Source: Charina bottae
Lineage: Eukaryota > Chordata > Lepidosauria > Squamata > Charinaidae
Direction: 5' to 3'
Assembly: GCA_023362775.1 (NCBI GenBank)
Contig: JALMGJ010000003.1
Span: 75,129,355 to 75,193,354, forward strand
Length of the DNA stretch: 64,000 nucleotides
Part shown: positions 24,389 through 33,273 of the stretch, piece by piece
Layout: each line of letters opens with the position of its first letter
Numbering within the stretch: the first letter of the stretch is position 1
Position numbers and translations under genes: made by a program
The notes under the pieces: model-generated
Databases searched by the model: none
What the model was told of the DNA's origin: nothing
Seen by the model: the letters and a program-made list of their open reading frames with translations, nothing else

Positions 24389-26045
24389 CCACCTTCCCCA
24401 AAAAGGGAAGGTGGGAGACTGGATGAAAGTTATCCAGTACAGTAGGGTCCAGCAATGGTTTCTTGAGGAGAGGGCGTACCAGCGCTTCTTTAAAAGCTGC
24501 CGGAAACACCCCCTCCCCTAACGATGTATTAACCATCGTCTGGACCCAACTGTGAGTCACCTCCCGGGCTGTTTTCACCAGCCAGGAGGGACATGGATCT
24601 AATTGACAGGTGGTGGCATTAACAGTTCGGAGAACTCTGTCCACTTCCTCAGGTCCCACAGGCTCAAACCGTTCCCAGTTAACAAAGCAAGTACGTTCCC
24701 TGGGTATCTCAACAGACTCTGTCTCACACTCGGAATCCAACCCAGAGCAAATCTGAGCAATTTTATCCACTAAATGCTGAAAAAATTCTTCCACACGGCC
24801 CTGGAGGTGAATTCCTACCTCCCTTTTCCCCAAAAGGGATCGGGTAAGTTTGAACAGGGCCGCCGGGCAGCATTCCACAGATGCAATAAGAGCGGAGAAA
24901 TATTGATGTTTCGCTGCTCTTATCGCCACAAGGTAGGCCTTAATAGCGGCTCTAGCCTGTGTTCGGTCGGATTCAGTCTTTGTCTTCCTCCAGTGGCGCT
25001 CTAGGCGTCTCTTAATCCTCTTCAAAGTCCTCAGCTCCTCCGTAAACCAGGGGGAGCTTCGGGCCCGACTGGACAAGAGAGGCCGCATAGGCGCGATCCT
25101 GTCCAAGGCCCCCACGGCCTCTCTATTCCAGGCAGCCGCCAGGGCCTCCGCTGGACCGTGCAGCATATCTTCGGGTATAACCCCCAGCTCCCTCTGGAAC
25201 CCTACTGGGTCCATCAGTTGCCAGGGGCGGACCAATCGAATAGGTCCCGCCTCCCTGCGGAGGGGAGCGGCATAGGAAAATCTCACAGTTACTAGGGCGT
25301 GATCTGACCATGACAACGGGGAAAGATGTAACTCTCCCCTCAGATCACTTTGCCACTGCTCCGACAAGAAAATTAAATCCGGGGTGAGGCCACTGTCTCG
25401 AGTCGGGTCCTGGATAATCTGAGACAGGCCCATGGTCGCCATGGTGGCCATGAACTCCCGAGCCGCTTCCGAGGCCCGTCCCAAGGAGGGCAGATTGAAG
25501 TCCCCCAGGACCAAAAGCCTGGGGAACTCCACCGCCACCCCCGAGATGGCCTCCAGCAGCTCAGGCAAGGAGGTTGCCACGCAGCAGGGAGGCTGGTACA
25601 ATAGCAACACTCCCAACTGTTCACGAGAACCCAACTTGAATAACAAGGTCTCACACTCGGTAACTTGCGGAGCAGGGCCCCTGACGGCCACTAGAGATTC
25701 TCTGATGACAACAGCCACTCCTCCTCTCCTGCCCTGAGGTCTCGGCTGGTGCCAAACCCGAAACCCGGCAGGGCATATTTCAGAGAGAGGAACACCTCCC
25801 TCCGGGCTCAGCCAGGTTTTGGTAATGCATGCCAGGTCTGCCCCCTCCTCTAGAATCAGATCGTGAATGAAGGGGGGCTTGTTATTTATTGACCTGGCAT
25901 TGCATAGCAACAGCCGGAAATCGGGACAACCACGCGTCTGCTGACCAGGCCCTAGGTATGAGCGTGGAGGGCCAGAACACGCCACCGGTAATAAGCACCA
26001 GGGGGCGTCTTCCCCTACGATGGCCCACCCTCCAGCTCCCGTCAT
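24207..26045 (-). pseudogene. L2 ORF2 part 1: APE endonuclease and start of RT
   Basis: The 612-codon frame opens the pol protein. Residues ~43-255 are an AP-endonuclease-like domain: 'LLLCNARSINNK' (~46), 'ADLACITKTWL' (~69-79), 'GGVAVVIRE' (~108), 'LVLGDFN' (~178-184), 'LTPDLIFLS' and 'SDHALVTV' (247-254). The RT domain begins ~480 ('VRPLLKKP', 'LDNFHPVSHLPFLGKVVEKV', 'LDPFQSGFRP'). The catalytic Glu of the usual TETW motif is Lys (TKTW, residue 76, near 25818-25820), which should kill endonuclease activity. After 'GFRP' the frame jumps to 'DFPVGVDWE', skipping the conserved middle of RT, and then runs out of frame. It is a dead copy that would have copied L2 RNA into new sites. Confidence 0.88.
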
Positions 26046-26210
26046 AATATCCCCTGCCCATCACCACTTCAATGGCCTGTCCCGCCCTGCAGCCCCCAGA
26101 GTCACTAAGTCCATTAGCCTCCACTCCTGGACTCCCAAATACTCCAGCTGACAATGGGTATCCCTCCATCAATAACTCCATCAAAGTTATTAAGTTGCTG
26201 TAATTTTTAC

Positions 26211-28030
26211 CTTTTATATATAACATGCAATTATTCACTCCATTTTCCCTGTCAAGTACAACTAGCTTGATACCTTCATTTTAAGACCCATACTCCTCAG
26301 TGCATCATACAGTCCATCTAACATTCACTGCAAATCATTCAGGTTCTTTGCCAACAACATGGCATTGTTGGCATACAAAAGTACACATGCATTCACACCC
26401 AAAACTTATATACCTCTGTCATCACTACAATAATCCCTTATACATTTAACCCTAAATACATTACGTAACAAAGGGACATCAGACATCCTTACTTACTCCA
26501 TGGTCAACACTGAACCATTTGCTAAGCATTTCATTTATTTTCATGCAAGCTTCACTTCTGTCATATATCATCACTGTTTTTTGCATTCAACAGCAACCTT
26601 CAACTTCACAGTCATGTAATACGTTACATAATTTAAATCTATTCACTTCATCATGAGATTTTTGTAAATCAACCAAAAAACATTTCTTTCTCACATTCAT
26701 ACATTTTTCAATGATCTGATCGAAAGCAAAAATATGGTCTGCACACCATCTTCCCAGCATAATGTCACACTGTATTTGCCAAGTTTTGCTGATTGCCTCC
26801 TCTCATGTTCTTTCCATTCAAATTCTGCCAAACAGACATTTTCCAGGCACATGTAATAAACTCATCTCCCTTAGACCATATACCCCAACAGTCTGGCCAT
26901 TTCTCAACATTCTCACAGCATTTATTATTTTCTTTTCACCAATTTTTCTTGGACACTAACATTTATACATTTGTTTGAGTTCCAGACTTCAACTTGCCAT
27001 GTCATTCCCATACAAATGTGAGCTTCTGTCACTTCAGCTTCAACTCAACTCAAATCATCTCATCACTTTTATCTTTAATTCCATTCAATCTGGAGCCTTC
27101 TTGTTTAGCCCACCCACTTCCAAAATATTTCTTCATTATTTCCATAAAAACTACCCTGCGTGGTCTTTGTCTCTTTTAATCTTAACTGTTTCATACTCTT
27201 TAATTTCATTCTCTGTAGCTCTATTTTTCTGTGTAAACACATTACATCACAGCCTCTTTCACTTCATCATTCCATCAAGTACTTCCCACTGGTATAATGC
27301 TACACACTTCAGTGGCCCTTCACACTGTAGTTCTTTTCACTCTCTCCCAGGCATCTTCCACAAGCCATTTCCTTACAGCCACTTTCCTTTCATTCTGTTG
27401 GGAGAGTAATCTAATACTTTTTCATACACAATTTCTATGTCTGTTCCTGTAGTGATTTTACTGCCCCTGTAATTTATCTCACTTCTTTCCTTTTCTACCA
27501 TGCTCATTTTTTTACAATATGCACTACTGACACTACCACAAAATGATATGCCCCATTTCAGAACCTCTAATTACCCTTGCATCTTGCATCCTTCACTAAT
27601 TCTTGCAACATTTTATCAAAAGGTATTTGTATTTGTATTCCTTTGTTATGAGTATGTATAAAAAAGATGCTTAAAATATATATTTGAAACAAACCAACCT
27701 TTTCATAAGCAGATATTCTTATTCATTATTATTCAGTTTGGGGTCTCCAAATAGCCCAGTCACTTTTTCTATACTCTCATCTCATTCCCACCCATCCATT
27801 CATGCCAATTATCAGAATAATTTTTCCCCTGGATCAGCTTCAATCAGATAGTTGCAGTTTTTCCTCAAGCTCATCCCTGGTTCTTCCATTATCACTATAC
27901 TCTGGAGTGTAACATGCAACTATCACCAACTCAGGGATTCCTACTTTCATGTCCATACACAAACTTATATCACTTACAGTAAGTTCATACATTTTGTCAT
28001 ACATTTTAGCCTCTTTATTTATAATTAAAC
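26211..28030 (-). mobile_element. Old APE-type LINE, endonuclease and RT part
   Basis: Minus-strand frames, much broken, read in order as an APE endonuclease remnant (about 27950-27700: 'VGIPELVIVACYTPEYSDNG', then '...ELEEKLQ') and an RT remnant ('GRWCADHIFAFDQIIEKC' and 'KKCFLVDLQKSHDEVNRF' near 26620-26760). 'KLVVLDREN.VNNCMLYIKG' follows near 26220-26270. The RT phrase corresponds to the family pattern 'G..CTDQIFALRQ..EK' and 'FVDLEKAYDKVNR'. A related copy lies at 55500-56075. The clade is not identified. No intact ORF. Confidence 0.65.
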
Positions 28031-28039
28031 CTATATTTA

Positions 28040-28206
28040 ATTATATATACTTATATATAAATAAATATAAATATAAATATAAATATAAATATAAATATAA
28101 ATATAAATATAAATATAAATATAAATATAAATATAAATAATATAAATATAAATAATATAAATATAAATATAAATATAAATATAAATATAAATATAAATAT
28201 AAACAT
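28040..28206. repeat. (AAATAT)n microsatellite
   Basis: About 24 tandem ATAAAT-type units with two internal AAT slips. It lies between a target-site-like repeat and the RTE fragment at 28207. Long open frames here on both strands are products of the repeat, not genes. Confidence 0.95.
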
Positions 28207-28418
28207 TTAGATACCCTGGAGAAGATGCTGAAATAGGGAAAGTGGAAGGCAAAAGGAAGAGGGGCCAACCAAGGGCAAGATGGATGGATGATATTCTGGA
28301 GGTGATGGACTCGACCGTGGGGGAGCTGGGGATGGTGACGGCCAACAGGAAGCTCTGGCGTGGGCTGGTCCATGAAGTCACGAAGAGTCGGAAGCGACTG
28401 AACGAATAAACAACAGCA
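28207..28418 (+). mobile_element. RTE-type LINE 3' fragment
   Basis: The plus strand reads 'KVEGKRKRGQPRARWMDDIL', then 'EVMDSTVGELGMV' and 'LWRGLVHEVTKSRKRLNE', then stop and (AACA) tail. This is the extreme C-terminus of an RTE-like protein related to but distinct from BovB. It lies opposite in orientation to the old LINE that hosts it. The flanks 'aaacctatattta' (about 28027-28039) and 'aaacctatatttta' (about 28419-28432) look like a target-site duplication. Confidence 0.75.
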
Positions 28419-28432
28419 AACCTATATTTTAA

Positions 28433-28500
28433 CTCCCTGCACATATTCATCCACTTCACAAGATCAGACAACCTTCATTTAGACCTGTTATATGTTTCCT
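28433..28500 (-). mobile_element. Old APE-type LINE, upstream continuation
   Basis: The minus strand reads on from 28030 ('SDLVKWMNMCRELKYRF'), so the RTE/microsatellite block is an insertion within this element. The 5' limit is not visible. Confidence 0.4.
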
Positions 28501-28597
28501 TTTTCTCTTAGTTTTACAGATGCAGAAGATATCTATTTTAGTTAGTTTTGCTAGACATGTTACGTTTATACACAATAAAGGGGATATTTTGTACATG

Positions 28598-28771
28598 CAG
28601 GATCTAGTGGTTAAGGTGTTGGGCTAGAAACCAGGAGTCTGTGAGTTCTGGTCCCGCCTTAGGCATGAAAGCTGGCTGGGTGACCCTGAGCCAATCACAT
28701 TATGTCAGCCCTAGGAAGGAGCCAATGGAAAACCAGAAGACAGAGAGTTCTAGTCTCCCGGCCCAGGAATG
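28598..28771 (+). mobile_element. tRNA-derived SINE, chimeric fragment
   Basis: SINE head ('ctagtggttaaggtgttggg', 'gttctggtcccgcc') and core, then 'ccctaggaaggagccaatgg', then a second start of the body ('agagagttctagtc'), after which an L2 fragment takes over. The same internal junction occurs in the SINE at 56283-56632. Confidence 0.75.
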
Positions 28772-28915
28772 GGCGCAGCCAAAGGTGCACAAAGGCCCTC
28801 TTAACCACGGCTGCCACCTGCTCTTCCAGCAGCAGTTGTGAGTCCAAGAGGACCCCCAGATTGCGCACCAGGTCCATCTGGGGCAGTGTCCTCACCTAGC
28901 GGCCTCATGTAGATG
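28772..28915 (-). mobile_element. L2 fragment between SINE parts
   Basis: The minus strand matches 23815-23950 of the large L2 ('ctgccacctgctcttc', 'gtccaagaggacccccag'). After an internal deletion it matches the stretch near 24185-24215 ('agcggcctcatgtagatgtta'). It is joined directly to SINE sequence on both sides. Confidence 0.75.
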
Positions 28916-29166
28916 TTACCAGTTTGGTCTAGTGGTTAAGGTGCTGGACTAGAAACCAGGAGACTGTGAGTTCCAGTCCCGCCTTAGGCATGAAAGCTGG
29001 CTGGGTGACCTTGGGCCAGTCACTCTCTCTCAGCCCAACTCACCTCACAGGGTTGTTGTTATGGGGAAAATAGGAGAAGGAATGAGTATTAGGTATGTTC
29101 ACCACCTTGAATTATTTATAAAAATAATAAAGGCAGGATAAAAATTAAATAAATAAATAAATAAAA
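28916..29166 (+). mobile_element. tRNA-derived SINE of the second type, L2-like tail
   Basis: The head 'ccagtttggtctagtgg' and 'gagttccagtcccgcc', the core 'gggtgaccttgggccagtcac', 'ctcacagggttgttgttatg', and an L2-like tail 'caccttgaattatttataaa' ending (AAAT)n. Closely similar to the 3' part of 56283-56632. Confidence 0.85.
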
Positions 29167-29600
29167 AATTCCAACCTGCCTGATTACATCATGTCCACCC
29201 AAGCAGTGATTAATAGGAAAATTGAATTATTTTTTAAAGAAGATTGAGCAAAAAGGAAGAAGTAAATACTGAAGAAAAGATAATCAGGTACTTAGGAAAG
29301 GAGAGAAGAAAAAAAATGATGTGCTTGAAACAATGCAGCGCATTTCTTGTCTATCAAAAGCAGTAAACAATGCCATTACTATGACAGGCAGAAAAAGGCA
29401 AATAGGAAATTAACTACAGCAAATAATTCTCTTTTGGCAAGATGGCTTTCCTATATTTAAGATCACCCTCTTGCAGTGAAAGAATTCTGTTTTTTTACAA
29501 TCAATACGGGGCCAGTATGAAACCAATACATTAATTACACTAGTTTCCACATGCACTAATCTCTTAGAGTATCCCAATGTCCCCACCGGTCTCTCTACAT
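29167..29600. other. Intergenic, no gene seen
   Basis: AT-rich unique-looking sequence without recognisable coding or repeat content. Confidence 0.5.
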
Positions 29601-29654
29601 TATTTTATTTTATTATATTATTATTATTATATATTATATAATATATTATATATA

Positions 29655-29736
<82 letters not shown>

Positions 29737-29872
29737 TATATTAATTGTATTGTATTGTATTGTATTGTATTGTATTGTATTGTATTGTATTGTATTGTAT
29801 TATATTATATTATATTATATTATATTATATTATATTATATTATATTATATTATATTTTATATTATATTATTA
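29601..29872. repeat. Compound TA / (TATTG)n / (TATAT)n microsatellite
   Basis: A long TA-dinucleotide block (about 29630-29740), then about 11 TATTG/TTGTA units (29746-29800), then about 12 TATAT units (29801-29865). Assembly length may be unreliable. Confidence 0.95.
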
Positions 29873-30822
29873 TAGCCTGACAATGGTGCCCTGAGGGTGG
29901 GTCAGATGCAATGGATGGCAAATGATGGGTGCTCTCTTTTACAGATTCTTCCTATTGCCTACTCCAGTTAATTCTCACAAATACGTAAAGATATCTCAGA
30001 GTTACTGCTTGTATGACTGGATATTGGTGGAAGCTGTCTGACAGGAACACATGGGACCATTCACCTTTTTGCAGTTCACCCTGAGGGCTGTGTTCCCGGA
30101 GAGAGAAAGACCCCATCTGGGAGCAGCATTAAGTTTCACTACTTTGGGGACCATTTGCTGTGACAGAATCATTAGGAGAAGGGAGTAAATGAAGGAAGCA
30201 GGGTTAGATGGCATGGCTCAGCAGCAGAAATTTGTAATTGACCCTAGGAAGGAACTCCAGCAGGAAGAATACCACACAAATTGCACATGCCAGCTACTTG
30301 TGACAGATGTTCCCATACATATCCCAGCAGTGTCGACAGAAAAGCTGAGTACCACATTTCTGAAGGATCCTTGTGGCAATTAAATGCAATCAAGAGTGTG
30401 AAAAAGAAGACAGATTTCTGAGACCATACACTGCTTTCCAGGGCCTATTTTCATATTTTCACTATATTTATATTTCACTCTTCCTCTACAAAGCTCAAGA
30501 TTTTGTTTTCTCTACTAGCATTTTTATCCATACTACATAACTTCATGAGAAATGTTAGCAGGAAGATAGTGACAGGCTCACCCAAGGAGATTCATAGGGA
30601 TTTGAATGTGTGACTCCTCTGTTTCAGTCTAAACCAGTGTGCTACACTGAAGTTAAACTACAGTATCTATCATCCATAACAAGCATTGTTTCTCTGCTGA
30701 TTGTGAATGGAAGCAGGTGCAGCCCAACACATTTGCAGAGCACCATATTTGGGGAAATTGCACTAACCACTATATCATTCTAACTGTATTTGTATACCCA
30801 TATGCCCATATTTAGCATGCAG
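29873..30822. other. Intergenic, no gene seen
   Basis: No recognised coding sequence or repeat. Two ORFs of 64-70 codons (30002-30214 minus, 30189-30383 plus) lack any resemblance. Confidence 0.5.
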
Positions 30823-30831
30823 TACATAGTA

Positions 30832-31165
30832 GGGGCGTGGTGGCTCAGCGGGAAGACGCTAGGCTTGTTGATCGGAAGATCGCAAGTTCGGAGGTTCGAA
30901 TCCCTAGCCCTGCGTGACGGAGTGAGCTCCTGCACTAGCTCCAGCTCTTGCCAACCTAGCAATTCGAAAGCATGCAAATGCAAGTAGATTAATAGGTACC
31001 ACTTCGGTGTGTAGGTAACAGCGTTCCGCGTGTGTCATGGCGGTCACATGACCGTGGAAGCGTCTTCGGACAACGCTGGCTCTTTGGCTAACAAACAGAG
31101 ATGAGCACCGGCCCCTAGAATCAGACACGACTGCACAAATGTGCGGGGGGAACCTTTACCTTTAC
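30832..31165 (+). mobile_element. tRNA-derived squamate SINE, complete
   Basis: Head with A-box region 'tggctcagcggg' and B box 'ggttcgaatcc', the unique body, a BovB-like tail 'atcagacacgactgcacaaa', and a (CCTTTA) end. A 9-bp target duplication TACATAGTA flanks it (30823-30831 and 31166-31174). Same family as 11961, 51830 and 54461. Confidence 0.92.
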
Positions 31166-31365
31166 TACATAGTATATTTTATACATAGTACATAGTACAT
31201 AGTATACTCTAATACGATATGGAAGGCTGTGTAGCACAGTACAGTACAGGCACACTGAAAACTGAATGTAGACAGATTTTCTCTTTTTATATACAGTGTG
31301 AGTATTGGCGGATGCATAGCATTCAGCATTTTAAGTTATTTCATCACCTTTTCAATACTGTAAAG

Positions 31366-31682
31366 CAGGGCTTTCCAAAGTGCCGCCGCTGGCGACACAC
31401 CAGCAGCGGCAGTGGCAGTGCGGCAGCGGCGCACGCGTGCACGGTGGCAGCGCAGGGGGCGTGTGGCGGCGCGCGTGTGCACGGCAGCGGCGCAGGGGGT
31501 GTGCGGCGCCGTGTGCATGCACGGTGGCGGCAGCCTCCGTTAAAACGCGGAAGCACTGATCCCGCACCGCTGCTGCTGCTGCCGTGCACGCACGCGCCGC
31601 CGCTTCCGGGTGGTGTGGCGACACACCATGCTGTGTGTGGCGACACACTTTTGTGTCGCGACACACAGTTTGGAAAGCTCTG
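31366..31682. mobile_element. GC-rich hAT-like MITE, copy A
   Basis: 317 bp with inverted ends CAGGGCTTTCCAAAGTG / rc CAGAGCTTTCCAAACTGTG and an exact 8-bp target duplication CTGTAAAG (31358-31365 and 31683-31690). The interior is extremely GC-rich with GTGTCGC/GCGACAC repeats and an 'aaacgcggaagcactgat' stretch. It codes for nothing convincing; the frames through it are shadows of the GC-rich sequence. 8-bp duplications and CAG ends point to the hAT superfamily. Confidence 0.92.
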
Positions 31683-31690
31683 CTGTAAAG

Positions 31691-32138
31691 TTTACAGATT
31701 TTTGCTTCTCCTCCCTTAGCCCCTTCATTGTACCTGACAATCTTCACTCATAAAAATGAAACTTAATAACAAAAGCAGTCATTTCACTACTGAGTACGTC
31801 TGTCTATATTTCAATAATTGCCTAGAAAAAAAAAAGGCAAGATGGCAATAAAGATGAAGTAACATCCTTGGAGACGATGCCGCTTCTGCAGAACATGGTG
31901 GGTAACGTAGCCATCTTCCAGATGTTGCTGCATTTAGTTCTGATCATTTATAGTCCCAGTGGTTAGTGGTTATGAGAACCAAACATAGATGCAATTTGGA
32001 GGGCCGCAGGTCCCAGACACTTGCAGTAGAATAATCTCACTGGCTAAAGACACAAGATGACAGAAAAGCACTGAAAGGAGCCAACAAAGTAGATGTGTAC
32101 TAAATTGAAATAAACTGAATTGAAGTGTAAGTGCACCT
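31691..32138. other. Intergenic, no gene seen
   Basis: Short stretch between two MITEs without recognised content. Confidence 0.5.
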
Positions 32139-32140
32139 TA

Positions 32141-32460
32141 CAGGTAGTCCTCGTTTAATGACCACATTTGGGACCAGAATTTTGGTTGCTAAGCAAAGCA
32201 GTCATTAAGCGAATCCAACCCAATTTTACGACCTTTTATATGGCGATCGTTAAGCGAATCACCGCAGGTGCTAAGCGAACCATGTGGTCGTTAAGCGAAT
32301 CACGCAGTTCCCCATTGATTTTTCTTGCCAGAAGCCGGCCGGGAAGGTAAAAAATGGTGATCACGTCACAGTGTGAGTACCGGTTGTAAGTCGTTTTTTC
32401 CAACATCGTTGTAAGTCCAAACCATCACTAAATGAATGGTTGTTAAGTGAGGACTAACTG
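32141..32460. mobile_element. TA-flanked MITE
   Basis: 320 bp with inverted ends CAGGTAGTCCTCGTTTAATG / rc CAGTTAGTCCTCACTTAAC and a TA on each side (32139-32140, 32461-32462). The interior repeats 'tcgttaagcgaat'-type words. The TA target suggests Tc1/mariner or a related superfamily; no transposase is encoded. A longer relative lies at about 41738-42797. Confidence 0.85.
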
Positions 32461-32550
32461 TAAAGATAAGCTTCCAGCTCATGAAAGAAAAGAAAAAAGC
32501 TATGAGAGAAATCTATACTTTATATGGTGGTGAATATCCTAATCAAAATT

Positions 32551-33004
32551 TGTTGGGGTTTGATAAACCCAGGAATTTACTTCTAGATATAAATTATACA
32601 GAGAGGCTTGATATTTAGGTAAAAGGTGAAATATTCTGAACAGTCACCCAATTAGCAGCCATTGTTGTAGGAATGATGTGTCATGTGTGACTCATTCAAC
32701 AGGTGCTTAGAGTTAGGTTGGGTGTGGTGAATAACGAGAGTGACCTATAATGTGATTGGTCAGGTTCACTATATATACAGGGACATTCTCAGTTCCCATT
32801 ATTCCCATTTTACCTCGTGAAAGCTGTATCGTTGATGGTGTATCATTTGTTACTTGTGGAAGTGATCTGTAAATACGTATGTATATAACGTAAATAGGAT
32901 ATTTGATATAACTTCTGTTTGGAGTCTATTTACTGCATAGTACGTGGATCACTGGTGCCTAGGAGAGAGGCAGGCCGCTCCATCTCCGCGTGCTCCCTCT
33001 GACA
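32551..33004 (+). repeat. Copia 5' LTR
   Basis: 454 bp, TG...CA. A TATA-like motif (atatata, 32771-32777) marks a likely promoter in U3. Compared with the 3' LTR it differs at one site near 32889 (c versus a) and at three sites within 32988-32991. Confidence 0.97.
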
Positions 33005-33019
33005 GGGTTACGGGCCCAG
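33005..33019 (+). promoter_or_regulatory. Copia primer-binding site (half-tRNA iMet)
   Basis: The 15 bases directly after the LTR, GGGTTACGGGCCCAG, are complementary at 14 of 15 positions to the anticodon stem-loop of vertebrate initiator tRNA-Met (CTGGGCCCATAACCC). The one mismatch is opposite the middle anticodon base. This is the internal, cleaved-tRNA priming mode known from Drosophila copia, not priming by the tRNA 3' CCA end. Confidence 0.85.
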
Positions 33020-33273
33020 AGGCGGCAGAGACGCCATAGACGACAGAAGGCTTTGCACTGGCTGTGGATCGGTGGATCGTGTGCAGTCTGTGAGCTGGGA
33101 GCTTTGGAAGCCTATCCAGGAGTCGTGTGGCTATTTGGAGTGATTTGGAGCTTTAACAGGTTCCGTGCCTGTGTGTGTGTTTTTTCTCCTACGCTTGTTT
33201 TACAGCTGGAGGACTTTCTGATAAGGTCTGTGTCTTTAATCATCGGTATCTGCCCGGAAGGGGCTGAAGACAG

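Larger units (their letters stand above)
23058..26210 (-). mobile_element. L2-clade LINE, near complete but inactivated
   Basis: On the minus strand this runs from about 26210 (5' end) through endonuclease and RT coding sequence to a typical L2 3' end at 23160-23058: 'gtaaaccgcccagagtcccttgagggagttgggcgg' region then (AAATA)n. The ORF is split by frameshift and stop into 24207-26045, 23894-24388 and 23267-23875. About 0.4 kb of RT is deleted near 24300. The 3' end is intact and the 5' end may be slightly truncated. It sits inside an older LINE of the same orientation. The CR1/L2 group has an APE-like endonuclease upstream of RT and is abundant in squamates. Confidence 0.9.

Noticed and set aside
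26975..27409. 144-codon plus-strand frame
   Set aside because: It lies antisense to an old LINE and is Ser/Phe/Leu-rich, as expected from pyrimidine-rich complement sequence.
28037..28471. Long minus-strand frames of 110-144 codons
   Set aside because: They are made mostly of YIYIYI or LYLYLY runs translated from the (AAATAT)n microsatellite.
30832..30905. tRNA gene suggested by A- and B-box sequences in the SINE heads
   Set aside because: No cloverleaf with intact acceptor stem. The unit continues into a SINE body with a target duplication, so it is a retroposon head.
31219..31747. Frames of 100-166 codons across 31.2-31.7 kb
   Set aside because: They run through a GC-rich MITE, are His/Ala/Arg-rich in every frame and cross its target duplication.
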